From assembly GCF_001984215.1 (NCBI RefSeq), contig NZ_CP019420.1, positions 2,418,001 through 2,482,000 of the forward strand: a DNA stretch of 64,000 nucleotides. Reading direction: 5' to 3'. How positions within the stretch are numbered: position 1 is the stretch's first letter; each line of letters opens with the position of its first letter. The translations under genes were made by a program, and so were the position numbers. The notes below the pieces were generated by a model. The model was not told the origin of the DNA. It worked only from the letters and a program-made list of their open reading frames with translations, and searched no databases. Shown here piece after piece: positions 10,387 to 19,447 of the stretch. The DNA comes from Mycobacterium sp. MS1601 (lineage in GTDB: Bacteria; Actinomycetota; Actinomycetes; Mycobacteriales; Mycobacteriaceae).

Positions 10387-11721
10387 ATGGGAAATTGGGA
10401 CGTCATAGTCGTTGGAGCGGGTTTTGCCGGCGCCACAGCTGCTCGAGAATGCGCCTCGCGGGGGCTCCGCGTACTTGTGCTCGAAGCCCGCGACCGGATT
10501 GGGGGCCGCTCAGGAAGCCGTCCTTTGTCAGACGGGTCCCCCGGTGATGTCGGCGGCACTTTTGTGCACTGGACTCAGCCACACGTCTGGGCTGAGATCA
10601 CCCGGTACGGTCTGGAAGCCTCCCTGGTGCGGGGCCGCGAATACGAGTGGATGGTGACGCACGCCGAAGGAGCGACTCACTGGGCGCCCGCCGCAGAAAT
10701 CACTGCACTGACTCGGCGCGCGATGAACAAGGCCCTGGGCGGCTCGGTTCGCGTCTTTCCCAATCCAGCGCGGCCGCTTCAGGAACGCGAGCAAGTCGAG
10801 CAGATCGATGACCTAACCATCGCGGACGCGTTGTCGGCAGCGGACATCGATGACACCGAGCGCCTGATCCTGGAAATGTATCTGGCCGAGTTCGCAGGAC
10901 GTCCCATCGACCAAGCGAGCTGGTCGGCAATGCTGCGTTGGTTCGCTCTCGGGTCGGACAACTACGACGACTTTGTCGACATGGAAATGAGCTGGAGGTT
11001 GGAGTGCGGCACCGGTGGCTTGCTCTCCCGCATCATCGAGGATGGCGGCGCCGACGTCCTGCTGAATAGTCAAGTGAAATCGATCGTATCCAATGCCGGC
11101 GAGGTCACGGTTACCCTCGTCGACGGGCGGCGATACGTTGGCTCCTCGGTGATCGTGGCGGTTCCTGCCAACGTGTGGTCGTACCTCGAACTCTCGCCGG
11201 CGCTGAGCCCGCAGCAAGCAGAAGCGTCTCGAGCGGGCATGACGGCTTTGTCGACCGGCAAGGCAGTTGCGATCATCAAAGGCGAGTCGCGCTCGATGCT
11301 CTTCTCTGGAGATGCGGCGGCTCCAATCGGCTTCTTCACCGTGAGCTTTCGGGAATTCGATGAACAAGTCATCGCCATCTACCCGCGGGACGAAAACTTC
11401 GACATCACCGATACCGCGGTGCTGCGTGCGGCGATCACCAGGGCACTGCCCCACGTGAGTGTTATCGACAGTGTGGGCGACCGCTACCTGACGGACGACC
11501 CTCTCTTCCGGGGCGGGTACGGCTTCTTGCAGCCAGGCCAACTCACCAAACTCGAGCCCCATGTCAACTTTGCCCACCTTGACGACCGAGTGATCTTCGC
11601 CAGCGCTGACATCGCCGAATTCTTCCACGGCTTCATCGACGGTGCCATCGAGTCGGGAATGCACGCAGCCCGCCTGATCCGCACCAAACTGGCTGATGAC
11701 GCCCTAGCCCGAAGGACATGA
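10387..11721 (+). CDS. Flavin-dependent amine oxidase (monoamine oxidase family)
   Basis: This FAD enzyme of 444 residues is predicted to oxidise an amine or a related substrate. The dinucleotide-binding motif VVGAGFAGATAA is at the N terminus, followed by [14 protein letters not shown], the family GG motif, and the C-terminal FAD-binding segment from VIFASADIAEFFHGFIDGAIESG. The ATG at 10387 (GGGAG upstream, protein begins MGNWDVIVVGAG) is preferred over the frame opening at 10333. It is divergent from the TetR gene. The exact substrate is unknown. No further pathway gene lies downstream, since an IS3 remnant follows. Confidence 0.85.
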   Translation: MGNWDVIVVGAGFAGATAARECASRGLRVLVLEARDRIGGRSGSRPLSDGSPGDVGGTFVHWTQPHVWAEITRYGLEASLVRGREYEWMVTHAEGATHWAPAAEITALTRRAMNKALGGSVRVFPNPARPLQEREQVEQIDDLTIADALSAADIDDTERLILEMYLAEFAGRPIDQASWSAMLRWFALGSDNYDDFVDMEMSWRLECGTGGLLSRIIEDGGADVLLNSQVKSIVSNAGEVTVTLVDGRRYVGSSVIVAVPANVWSYLELSPALSPQQAEASRAGMTALSTGKAVAIIKGESRSMLFSGDAAAPIGFFTVSFREFDEQVIAIYPRDENFDITDTAVLRAAITRALPHVSVIDSVGDRYLTDDPLFRGGYGFLQPGQLTKLEPHVNFAHLDDRVIFASADIAEFFHGFIDGAIESGMHAARLIRTKLADDALARRT

Positions 11722-11867
11722 CCAGAAGACGGCACGCTCGGCACTTTCCAGCAGCGGGCGCCACTGCGCTCGGGCACCGAGGTCTCGATCTTGAACAACC
11801 TTGCCGGCACCCAATGGGTCTGCTGCACGAATAGGTGAAGCCGTCTGGGTTTCATGCACACCGGTTA

Positions 11868-12169
11868 TTGGTGTGCAGCCTCTGATGGGTTTGTAGCGTA
11901 GTGGACGGTCTCGTACTCGAGGGATGGGATGCGGCCCAGGCGGCGCATGAGTCGGTTGGTGTTGTACCAGTGCACCCAGTCGGCGGTGGGTAGTTCCACG
12001 TCGGTCAGACGGTACAGCGGGTCCCGGCGATACCTTGTCGCTGCAGGTGGGCCCACATCTTGGTGGCGCCGTACAGCGATTCGGGTTTGCGCCGGCCGTG
12101 CTCGGTGAGCGCTCGGCAGATCGGAGCGACCCCGAACCGAGCGCGATGCTCGGCGCTGAAAGCACAATT
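11868..12169 (-). pseudogene. IS3-family orfB (integrase) remnant with internal deletion
   Basis: The N-terminal part of an IS3 integrase (CEHRARFGVAPICRALTE-like, in a shifted frame) is followed directly by its last 45 or so residues (ADWVHWYNTNRLMRRLGRI, then YETVHYATNPSEAAHQ). The DDE catalytic core is missing, so the reading is incomplete and non-functional. Confidence 0.75.
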
Positions 12170-12480
12170 CAACGGTGTCGCAGGTCGCCATCCCGCGCGA
12201 AGAAACTTGCTGCGGCCTTGAGGATTTCGATGGTTTCCTCAGGCTCACGGTTCTTGCGCTTGAGTTCACGCAACGCCCGCGCGGTCATCGGTCGGCACTC
12301 CGTCTCGCTGGCCGGTATCAACCTCGGTCTGGTTGACCCAGCGACGCAGCGATTCGTAGGACACGCCCACCGCTTGGCCACCGCGATGATGCACGCCGTG
12401 CGGGTGGTGTACTCCTTGGCATGGTCGGTGACCAACCGCACCGCCCGCGCCTTGAACTCGTCGTCGTACTTGCTCGGCAT
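12170..12480 (-). pseudogene. IS3-family orfA remnant, frameshifted
   Basis: The frame starts at the ATG at 12480 with the IS3 OrfA helix-turn-helix (MPSKYDDEFKARAVRLV). After AVAKR it loses one base: the expected VGVSYESLRRWVNQTE continues in another frame, and the original-phase segment LRELKRKNREPEETIEILKAA reappears further on. The upstream spacing of the start and the terminal repeat is typical for IS3. Confidence 0.8.
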
Positions 12481-12607
12481 GATGCAAACAACCTTCCCTT
12501 GGAGAAGGTGTGCATCAAACCCGGGGCGACTGACTCCCCGGCGACTTGCGCCTCTAACTCCCGCATCTGTCAGCCGCACCCCTCCGAGGCTGCCCACACA
12601 AACACAA

Positions 12608-12637
12608 AGGTCACGAACCATTTCTGATTCGTGACCT
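12608..12637 (-). terminator. Rho-independent-like terminator after tRNA-Leu
   Basis: AGGTCACGAA (12608-12617) and TTCGTGACCT (12628-12637) form a perfect 10-bp stem with a 10-base loop. On the minus strand the hairpin follows the tRNA-Leu gene by about 30 bases and is followed by a T-rich tail. Confidence 0.65.
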
Positions 12638-12668
12638 AGGTGCTGCGGTTCCGTAGAACCGCTCACTG

Positions 12669-12751
12669 TGGGCGAAGGGGGACTTGAACCCCCACGTCCC
12701 GAAGGACACTGGCACCTGAAGCCAGCGCGTCTGCCATTCCGCCACTCGCCC
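12669..12751 (-). tRNA. leuT: tRNA-Leu (anticodon CAG)
   Basis: A class II tRNA of 83 bases folds with a 7-bp acceptor stem (GGGCGAG paired with UUCGCCC), an anticodon stem CUGGC/GCCAG enclosing UUCAGGU, a long variable arm (GUCC UUCG GGAC) and a standard T arm (GGGGGUUCAAGUCCCCC). The anticodon CAG reads CUG. The CCA end is not encoded. M. tuberculosis also has a leucine tRNA beside fhaA. Confidence 0.95.
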
Positions 12752-12971
12752 AAAACAACCGGGTGAGATTAGCACGCACCGGCCCTCAGATCCCAAACGC
12801 GAAGATCAGAGGCGGTCCGGCACAGCGCGCTGACCTGCTCCGTTCGGATTCACCGGCTGCAGATGGTGCCATTGTCCCAGCGAGGACCGATACCATGCAG
12901 GAGGAAACCACGGGGACCCGACACTCCCTGTGCACGGCTGTGGGTCACGACGAGAACAGGTGGGCGGTGAC

Positions 12972-14405
12972 ATGGGACTGGTGCAACGACTCGACCGCAA
13001 GCTCGAGTCCACGGTCGGCGATGCCTTCGCCCGGGTGTTCGGCGGATCGATCGTGCCGCAGGAGGTCGAAGGCATGTTGCGCCGGGAGGCCGCCGACGGC
13101 GTGCGCTCGCTGCAGGGCGGGCGGCTTTTGGCGCCCAACGAATACGTCATTACCCTCAGTGCCACCGATTACCAGAAGGTGCTCGCCGATCATGAGCTGA
13201 CGGCGGACGCTTTCGCCAAGCATCTGGGCGGCTACATCGGCGAACAAGGGTGGCAAACGTATGGAGACGTGGTTGTGCGATTCGCGGAGTCGTCGCAGCT
13301 GCGTACCGGACAGGTACGAGCGCGCGGGGTGGTCAACCCCGATGCCAGTCGTGATGTGCCCGCCGGCCCCGCACCCCGATCCACCACCGCTGAGCCCGCC
13401 CCATCACAATCAGACCAGGCGTCTACCGCAGAACCAGGAGTACCACCGATGACCGACAATCCCAGTTACCGCGGCAGCCAGGGGCAGGGGCAGTCAGGCG
13501 ACGAGTACTACGACGACCGCTACGGTCGCCCGCAAGAAGGCCGCCCGCAAGAAGGCCGTCCCCAGGACGCTCGTCCGCAGGAAGACCCCCGCGCCCAGGA
13601 GCCGGGTGGTTACCCGCCGCGCGAGCCCGGTTACCCGCCTCGGCAGGGCTACCCCGAGCAGGGCGGTTACGGCGACCAGGGCGGCTATGCCCCGTCCTAC
13701 GACCAGCGCCCGCCCGCCGGTTACGGCCCGCCCTCGGGTGGTTACGACCCCGGCTACGGCCGCGGCGGCTACGGAGCCCCCGGCCCCCAGGGCAACCCTT
13801 ACGGCCCGCCGAGTGGCGATTACGGCCGCCAGCAGCCTCCCGGCCGCGGTTACGACGACTACGGGCGCGGTGGCTACCCCGATCACGGCGGCTACGGCCA
13901 GGGCTACCCGGAACAGGGCTACGGTCGTCCCGGACCCGGCCAGGGGCCCGACTACGGCCGCGGCTACCCCGATCAGGGCGGCTACGGCGAGCCGCCTCGT
14001 GGTGACTACGACTACGGCCAGCAGGGTTACGACCAGGGCTATGGTCAGCAGGGTTACGACCAGCCCGGCCAAGGCGCTTACGACTACGGCCAGGCCGCAC
14101 CCTCGGGTTACGCGGGCGGCGCCAACGTCACGCTGCAGCTCGACGACGGCAGCGGCCGCACCTACCAGCTGCGTGAGGGAGCCAACGTCGTCGGTCGCGG
14201 CCAGGACGCGCAGTTCCGTCTCCCCGACACCGGGGTGTCGCGCCGGCACCTGGAGATCCGCTGGGACGGCCAGGTGGCGCTGTTGTCGGACCTGAACTCC
14301 ACCAACGGCACCACGGTGAACAACGCTCCGGTCCAGGAATGGCAGCTTGCTGACGGTGACGTCATCCGGCTCGGACACTCCGAGATCGTCGTTCGCGTCC
14401 ACTGA
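12972..14405 (+). CDS. fhaA: FHA domain protein FhaA
   Basis: This phosphopeptide-binding adaptor of about 477 residues acts in cell-wall synthesis control. The N-terminal DUF3662 domain (about 1-120, MGLVQRLDRKLEST) is followed by a long Gly/Tyr/Pro/Gln-rich disordered region and a C-terminal FHA domain (about 395-475: VVGRGQDAQFRL, SRRHLEI, LNSTNGT). The ATG at 12972 is chosen because it matches the conserved family start; the frame is open upstream. In mycobacteria FhaA is phosphorylated by PknB and binds the MurJ pseudokinase domain and phospho-CwlM; all three partners are encoded in this window. It heads the fhaA-pknB operon. The disordered region has short tandem repeats (GRPQE units near 13526-13590). 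Confidence 0.95.
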   Translation: MGLVQRLDRKLESTVGDAFARVFGGSIVPQEVEGMLRREAADGVRSLQGGRLLAPNEYVITLSATDYQKVLADHELTADAFAKHLGGYIGEQGWQTYGDVVVRFAESSQLRTGQVRARGVVNPDASRDVPAGPAPRSTTAEPAPSQSDQASTAEPGVPPMTDNPSYRGSQGQGQSGDEYYDDRYGRPQEGRPQEGRPQDARPQEDPRAQEPGGYPPREPGYPPRQGYPEQGGYGDQGGYAPSYDQRPPAGYGPPSGGYDPGYGRGGYGAPGPQGNPYGPPSGDYGRQQPPGRGYDDYGRGGYPDHGGYGQGYPEQGYGRPGPGQGPDYGRGYPDQGGYGEPPRGDYDYGQQGYDQGYGQQGYDQPGQGAYDYGQAAPSGYAGGANVTLQLDDGSGRTYQLREGANVVGRGQDAQFRLPDTGVSRRHLEIRWDGQVALLSDLNSTNGTTVNNAPVQEWQLADGDVIRLGHSEIVVRVH

Positions 14406-14524
14406 TTCCGTAATCGACACCCGGGCACACGCGGTGCGGTTGCCCCTCTTGTGGGTGGCTGCCCAAGTATCGTGACGGTGCCAGGCGGGCGCAGGCTTGA
14501 TACGGGTCATGGGAAGGACGTCAG

Positions 14525-14992
14525 ATGCAGGGACTAGTGCTGCAGCTGACGCGCGCCGGTTTCCTGCTGTTGCTGTGGCTGTTCATCTGGTCGGTGCTGC
14601 GGATTCTGCGCAATGACATTTACGCCCCCACCGGAGCGGTGATGGTGCGCCGCGGGCTGGCGTTCCGCGGCGCGCTACTGCCCTCGCGGCAGAAACGCGC
14701 CGGAGTGCGCTACCTGGTGGTCACCGAAGGCGCCCTGACCGGCACCAGGATCACGCTGGGGACCCAACCGGTGTTGATCGGCCGTGCCGACGACTCCACG
14801 CTGGTCCTGACCGACGACTATGCATCGACGCGCCATGCTCGGCTGTCCCAGCGGGGCTCCGAATGGTACGTCGAGGACTTAGGATCGACCAACGGTACAT
14901 ACCTCGACAGGGCAAAGGTGACCACGGCGGTACGAGTTCCGATAGGGACGCCGGTGCGAATCGGCAAGACGACGATCGAGCTGCGCCCGTGA
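14525..14992 (+). CDS. fhaB: FHA domain membrane protein FhaB (FipA)
   Basis: This 155-residue protein has one N-terminal membrane segment (about 10-27, RAGFLLLLWLFIWSVL) and a cytoplasmic FHA domain (about 82-150: LIGRADDSTLVL, STRHARL, LGSTNGTYLD). Its mycobacterial homologue bridges FtsZ and FtsQ after PknA phosphorylation and supports division. A GGAAGG site lies before the ATG. The stop overlaps the pstP start codon (GTGA), so the two are translationally coupled. Confidence 0.95.
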   Translation: MQGLVLQLTRAGFLLLLWLFIWSVLRILRNDIYAPTGAVMVRRGLAFRGALLPSRQKRAGVRYLVVTEGALTGTRITLGTQPVLIGRADDSTLVLTDDYASTRHARLSQRGSEWYVEDLGSTNGTYLDRAKVTTAVRVPIGTPVRIGKTTIELRP

Positions 14993-16569
14993 CGTTGGTT
15001 CTACGCTACGCCGCCCGCAGTGACCGCGGCCTCGTCCGCGCCAACAACGAGGACTCCGTGTACGCCGGTGCCCGGCTGCTGGCACTGGCCGATGGCATGG
15101 GCGGGCACGCCGCCGGTGAAGTGGCCTCCCAGTTGGTGATCGCCGCGCTGGCCCATCTCGACGACGACGAGCCCGGCGGGGACCTGCTCAGCAAGCTCGA
15201 ATCCGCGGTGCACGACGGCAACGCCGCCATTGCCGCGCACGTCGAGATGGAACCCGAGCTGGAAGGCATGGGCACCACGCTCACGGCAATCCTGTTCGCC
15301 GGCAACAGACTTGGCCTGGTCCACATCGGCGACTCCCGCGGCTATCTGCTGCGTGACGGCGAGCTCACCCAGATCACCAAGGACGACACCTTCGTCCAGA
15401 CCCTGGTGGACGAGGGCCGCATCACCGCCGAAGAGGCGCACAGCCACCCGCAGCGGTCGCTGATCATGCGCGCGCTGACCGGCCACGAGGTCGAGCCCAC
15501 CCTGATCATGCGCGAAGCCCGCACCGGCGACCGCTACCTGCTGTGCTCCGACGGGCTCTCCGATCCGGTGAGCTTCGAGACCATCGCCGAGGCCCTGCAG
15601 ATCGAGGACGTCACCGCCAGCGCCGACCGCCTGATCGAACTCGCACTGCGCGGCGGCGGCCCCGACAACGTCACCGTGGTGGTGGCCGACGTCGTCGACT
15701 ACGACTACGGCCAAACCCAGCCCATCCTGGCCGGCGCGGTCTCAGGACAGGACGACGACAGCCCGGCGCCCAACACCGCGGCCGGGCGCGCCTCGGCATT
15801 CAACCCGAAGCGGGTAGCGGCCGCCAAACGTGTTGTCCCGCAACCGGAGCCGCCTTCCAAAAGACCGCGCTCCAGGCGCAAACTGATCCTCGCCATCACG
15901 GTGATCGTGCTGCTGGTACTGGCCGGACTGGTGGTCACCCGGCAGATCATCCGCAGCAACTACTACGTCGCCGAGTACGACGGCACCGTGTCGGTGATGC
16001 GGGGTATCCAGAGTTCATTTCTGGGCATCCCCCTGCAGGAGCCCCATCTCCTCGGCTGCCTCAACGACCGAAACGAGCTGTCCCAAATCGGGTACGGCCA
16101 GGCCAGTGACAACCTGAACTGCCGGCTGATGCAGCTGCAGGATCTGCGACCGTCCGAGCGCACCCAGGTGGCCGCGGGTCTGCCCGGCGGGTCGCTCGAT
16201 GAGGCCATCGAGCAGCTGCGTGAACTGGCGCGCAGCTCCGTGCTGCCGCCGTGTGTCACCCCGGCACCGCCCGCGCCCACCACCACCAGCCGTCCGTCAC
16301 CCACTCCGGCGCCCCCCGGAAATCCTTCTGCCACACCGGGTATCGGCCCCTCCCCCAGCCCCTCCCCCAGCGCGTCGCCAACCGCGCGGCCATCGGCCCC
16401 GCCGCCGTCACCCACCGCGACCTCACGCCCGCCCGCACCGTCGGGTGACACCGAAGCCTCGCCGAGCGCGCCTGCCCCACCCCCACCGCCGGCGACACCG
16501 ACACCCACCGCGACCGCGCTGCCTCCGGCGCCGCCTGAGCCGGGCACCGATTGCCGGGCGGCGACGTGA
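14989..16569 (+). CDS. pstP: Ser/Thr protein phosphatase PstP (PP2C family)
   Basis: This metal-dependent phosphatase of 526 residues reverses PknA and PknB phosphorylation. The PP2C domain (about 1-240) has LADGMGGHAAGE, GTTLTAILF, HIGDSRGYLLRDG, LLCSDGLSDP and GGPDNVTVVV. One membrane segment follows at about 300-322, then an extracytoplasmic region ending in a long Pro/Ser/Thr-rich tail. It starts with GTG at 14989, overlapping the fhaB stop by four bases; a longer frame from 14863 would run through fhaB. It is slightly longer than the M. tuberculosis protein because of the tail. Confidence 0.95.
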   Translation: MTLVLRYAARSDRGLVRANNEDSVYAGARLLALADGMGGHAAGEVASQLVIAALAHLDDDEPGGDLLSKLESAVHDGNAAIAAHVEMEPELEGMGTTLTAILFAGNRLGLVHIGDSRGYLLRDGELTQITKDDTFVQTLVDEGRITAEEAHSHPQRSLIMRALTGHEVEPTLIMREARTGDRYLLCSDGLSDPVSFETIAEALQIEDVTASADRLIELALRGGGPDNVTVVVADVVDYDYGQTQPILAGAVSGQDDDSPAPNTAAGRASAFNPKRVAAAKRVVPQPEPPSKRPRSRRKLILAITVIVLLVLAGLVVTRQIIRSNYYVAEYDGTVSVMRGIQSSFLGIPLQEPHLLGCLNDRNELSQIGYGQASDNLNCRLMQLQDLRPSERTQVAAGLPGGSLDEAIEQLRELARSSVLPPCVTPAPPAPTTTSRPSPTPAPPGNPSATPGIGPSPSPSPSASPTARPSAPPPSPTATSRPPAPSGDTEASPSAPAPPPPPATPTPTATALPPAPPEPGTDCRAAT

Positions 16570-17972
16570 CCACCGCGCCCCAGTCGCCGGTAGCCGTCAC
16601 TCCCCCACTTCCCAACCGGCGCAACGCTGAATTGTTGCTGCTGTGCTTCGCCACCGTGATCACCGCGGTGGCGCTGCTGATCGTGGAGGCCAATCAGGAG
16701 CAGGGCCTGAGCCTGGACCTGATCAGCTACACCGTGGCCTATCTGGCCCTGTTCGCCGGCGCGCACCTGGCCATCCGCCGCTTCGCCCCCTACGCCGACC
16801 CGCTGCTGCTGCCGGTGGTGGCGCTGCTCAACGGGCTTGGCCTGGTGATGATCCATCGCCTGGACCTGGCCATCGGCGCCGCCGAGGTGTCCCAGGGCCC
16901 CAGCGCCAACCAGCAGGTGCTCTGGACGCTGGTGGGCGTGCTGGGCTTCTCCCTGGTGGTCATCCTGCTCAAGGACCACCGCCAGCTCTCGCGCTACGGC
17001 TACGTGTGCGGACTGGCCGGGGTGATCTTGCTGATGATTCCCGCGGTGCTGCCTGCGAGATTCTCCGAGCAGAACGGCGCCAAGATCTGGATTCGGTTCC
17101 CGGGCTTCTCGATTCAACCCGCCGAGTTCTCCAAGATCCTGCTGCTGGTGTTCTTCGCCGCCGTGCTGGTGGCCAAACGGGACCTGTTCACCAGCGCCGG
17201 CAAGCACGTCCTGGGACTGGACGTGCCGCGGCCCCGTGACCTGGCGCCGCTGCTGGCCGCCTGGATCGTGTCGATCGGCGTGATGGTCTTCGAAAAGGAC
17301 CTGGGCACGTCGCTACTGCTGTACGCGTCGTTCCTGGTGATGGTCTACATCGCCACCGACCGGCTGTCCTGGGTGATCATCGGCTTGTCGCTGTTCGCCG
17401 CGGGAAGTGTTGCGGCGTACTACCTCTTCGATCACGTCAAGGTGCGCGTGCAGAACTGGCTGGACCCGTTCGCCGACCCCGACGGCGCCGGCTACCAGAT
17501 GGTGCAGTCGCTGTTCAGTTTCGCCACCGGCGGCATCTTCGGCACCGGGCTGGGCAATGGCCAGCCCGGCACCGTGCCCGCCGCGTCCACCGACTTCATC
17601 ATCGCCGCGGTGGGGGAGGAGCTGGGCCTGGTGGGCCTGGCCGGCGTGCTGATGCTCTACACCATCGTGATCATCCGCGGGCTGCGCACCGCGATCGCCG
17701 TGCGCGACAGCTTCGGCAAGCTGCTGGCCGCCGGGCTGGCCTGCACGCTGGGCATCCAGCTGTTCATCGTGGTCGGGGGAGTGACCAAGCTGATCCCGCT
17801 GACCGGCCTGACCACACCGTGGATGTCCTACGGCGGGTCCTCCCTGGTGGCCAACTACCTGCTGCTGGCCCTGCTGGTGCGCATCTCCCACGCCGCGCGC
17901 CGCCCCATCATGGGCCCGGCGAATCAGCAGCCCATCGCGTCGGCGGGCACCGAGGTGATCTCGAAGGTATGA
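16566..17972 (+). CDS. rodA: Peptidoglycan glycosyltransferase RodA (SEDS family)
   Basis: This integral membrane SEDS protein of 468 residues polymerises glycan strands during elongation, paired with the PBP encoded next. About ten or more hydrophobic segments are visible, as are family segments WIRFPGFSIQPAEFSK, EKDLGTSLLLYASF and the late GLTTPWMSYGGSS. It starts with GTG at 16566, overlapping the pstP stop (GTGA), and ends overlapping the pbpA ATG (ATGA). The chain of overlaps from fhaB to pbpA shows one tightly coupled operon. Confidence 0.95.
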   Translation: MTTAPQSPVAVTPPLPNRRNAELLLLCFATVITAVALLIVEANQEQGLSLDLISYTVAYLALFAGAHLAIRRFAPYADPLLLPVVALLNGLGLVMIHRLDLAIGAAEVSQGPSANQQVLWTLVGVLGFSLVVILLKDHRQLSRYGYVCGLAGVILLMIPAVLPARFSEQNGAKIWIRFPGFSIQPAEFSKILLLVFFAAVLVAKRDLFTSAGKHVLGLDVPRPRDLAPLLAAWIVSIGVMVFEKDLGTSLLLYASFLVMVYIATDRLSWVIIGLSLFAAGSVAAYYLFDHVKVRVQNWLDPFADPDGAGYQMVQSLFSFATGGIFGTGLGNGQPGTVPAASTDFIIAAVGEELGLVGLAGVLMLYTIVIIRGLRTAIAVRDSFGKLLAAGLACTLGIQLFIVVGGVTKLIPLTGLTTPWMSYGGSSLVANYLLLALLVRISHAARRPIMGPANQQPIASAGTEVISKV

Positions 17973-19447
17973 ACACCTCACTGCGCCGCATCTCGGTGAC
18001 CGTCATGGCGTTGATCGTCGTGCTGCTGGCCAACGCCACCCTGACACAGGTGTTCACCGCCGACGGCCTGCGCGCCGACCCCCGCAACCAGCGCGTGCTG
18101 CTGGACGAATACTCCCGCCAGCGCGGGCAGATCTCTGCCGGTGGGCAGCTGATGGCCTACTCGATGTCCACCGACGGCCGCTACCGCTTCCTGCGGACGT
18201 ACCCCAATCCCTTTGTGTACGCGCCCGTCACGGGCTTCTACTCGCTGAGCTTCTCCAGCACCGGCCTGGAACGCGCCGAAGACACCGTGCTCAACGGCTC
18301 CGACCAGCGACTGTTCGGACGGCGACTGGCCGACTTCTTCACCGGCCGCGACCCCAGAGGCGGCAACGTCGACACCACCATCGTTCCGCGGGTGCAGCAG
18401 GCTGCCTGGGACGCGATGGAGAAGGGCTGCAACTCCGGCCCGTGCATCGGCGCCGTCGCCGCCATCGAGCCGTCCACCGGCAAGATCCTGGCCCTGGTGT
18501 CAGCCCCCTCGTACGACCCGAACCTGCTGGCCACCCACGACGTCGCCAAGCAGAACGCCGCCTGGGAGCAGCTGCGTGACGACCCCGCCTCACCGCTGAC
18601 CAACCGCGCCATCTCCGAGCGGTACCCACCGGGATCCACCTTCAAGGTGGTGACCACCGCCGCCGCGCTGGAAAACGGCATCGACGTCGGCGACCAGTTC
18701 ACCTCCGCGCCGTCGATCCCCCTGCCGGACAGCACCGCCACCCTGGAGAACTACGGCGGCAATCCGTGCGGATCAGGGCCCACCGCCTCGCTGCAGGAGG
18801 CGTTCGCCCGGTCCTGCAACACCGCGTTCGTTCAACTGGGGCTGCGTCTGGGCTCCGAAGCTCTGCGCAACACCGCGGAGTCCTTCGGCCTCGACGACCC
18901 CCCACCGACGATCCCGCTGCAAGTGGCGGAATCCACCGTCGGCCCGATCACCGACAGCGCAGCGCTGGGCATGTCGAGCATCGGTCAGAAGGACGTGGCG
19001 ATGACGCCGCTGCAGAACGCTCTCATCGCCGCCACCGTTGCCAATGGCGGCGTGACCATGACCCCGTATCTGGTGGACAGCCTCAAGGCGCCCGACCTGT
19101 CCAACATCAGCACCACCGCACCCACTCAGCAGCGGCGTGCGGTGTCACCGCAGGTCGCGGCTAAACTGACGGATTTGATGGTCGCCGCCGAGCAGAACAC
19201 ACAGCAGAGAGGGGCGATTTCCGGCGTGCAGATCGCATCCAAGACCGGTACCGCGGAGCACGGTACCGACCCCCGCAACACCCCGCCGCATGCGTGGTAC
19301 ATCGCATTCGCGCCGGCGAAGGACCCCAAGGTGGCCGTTGCCGTGCTGGTGGAAAATGGTGGCGACCGCCTCGATGCCACAGGTGGGGCCGTTGCGGCAC
19401 CCATCGGTCGCGCGGTGATCGCGGCGGCCTTGCAAGGAGGGTCCTGA
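17969..19447 (+). CDS. pbpA: Class B penicillin-binding protein PbpA
   Basis: This DD-transpeptidase of 492 residues crosslinks peptidoglycan. It has an N-terminal membrane anchor (about 10-30), a dimerisation domain and a C-terminal transpeptidase domain with SxxK (STFK in PPGSTFKVV), SxN (SCN in RSCNTAF) and KTG (SKTGTAEHG). Its length matches mycobacterial PbpA. The ATG at 17969 overlaps the rodA stop; a frame from 17819 is an artefact within rodA. In mycobacteria PbpA is a PknB substrate needed for normal septation. Confidence 0.95.
   Translation: MNTSLRRISVTVMALIVVLLANATLTQVFTADGLRADPRNQRVLLDEYSRQRGQISAGGQLMAYSMSTDGRYRFLRTYPNPFVYAPVTGFYSLSFSSTGLERAEDTVLNGSDQRLFGRRLADFFTGRDPRGGNVDTTIVPRVQQAAWDAMEKGCNSGPCIGAVAAIEPSTGKILALVSAPSYDPNLLATHDVAKQNAAWEQLRDDPASPLTNRAISERYPPGSTFKVVTTAAALENGIDVGDQFTSAPSIPLPDSTATLENYGGNPCGSGPTASLQEAFARSCNTAFVQLGLRLGSEALRNTAESFGLDDPPPTIPLQVAESTVGPITDSAALGMSSIGQKDVAMTPLQNALIAATVANGGVTMTPYLVDSLKAPDLSNISTTAPTQQRRAVSPQVAAKLTDLMVAAEQNTQQRGAISGVQIASKTGTAEHGTDPRNTPPHAWYIAFAPAKDPKVAVAVLVENGGDRLDATGGAVAAPIGRAVIAAALQGGS

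Larger units (their letters stand above)
11855..12514 (-). mobile_element. Internally deleted IS3-family element
   Basis: The ends are TGCACACC at 11855-11862 and its inverted copy GGTGTGCA at 12507-12514. The bases TCA flank both ends (11852-11854 and 12515-12517), matching the 3-bp duplication of IS3 elements. Only about 660 bases remain against some 1.3 kb for a whole element. On the minus strand orfA is frameshifted, and the start of orfB is joined directly to its extreme 3' end. Not mobile by itself. Confidence 0.75.

Noticed and set aside
16566..17972. Calling the SEDS gene ftsW
   Set aside because: Its position next to pbpA and pknA and pknB, and its sequence order, identify the RodA-type gene of mycobacteria; ftsW lies in the dcw cluster elsewhere.
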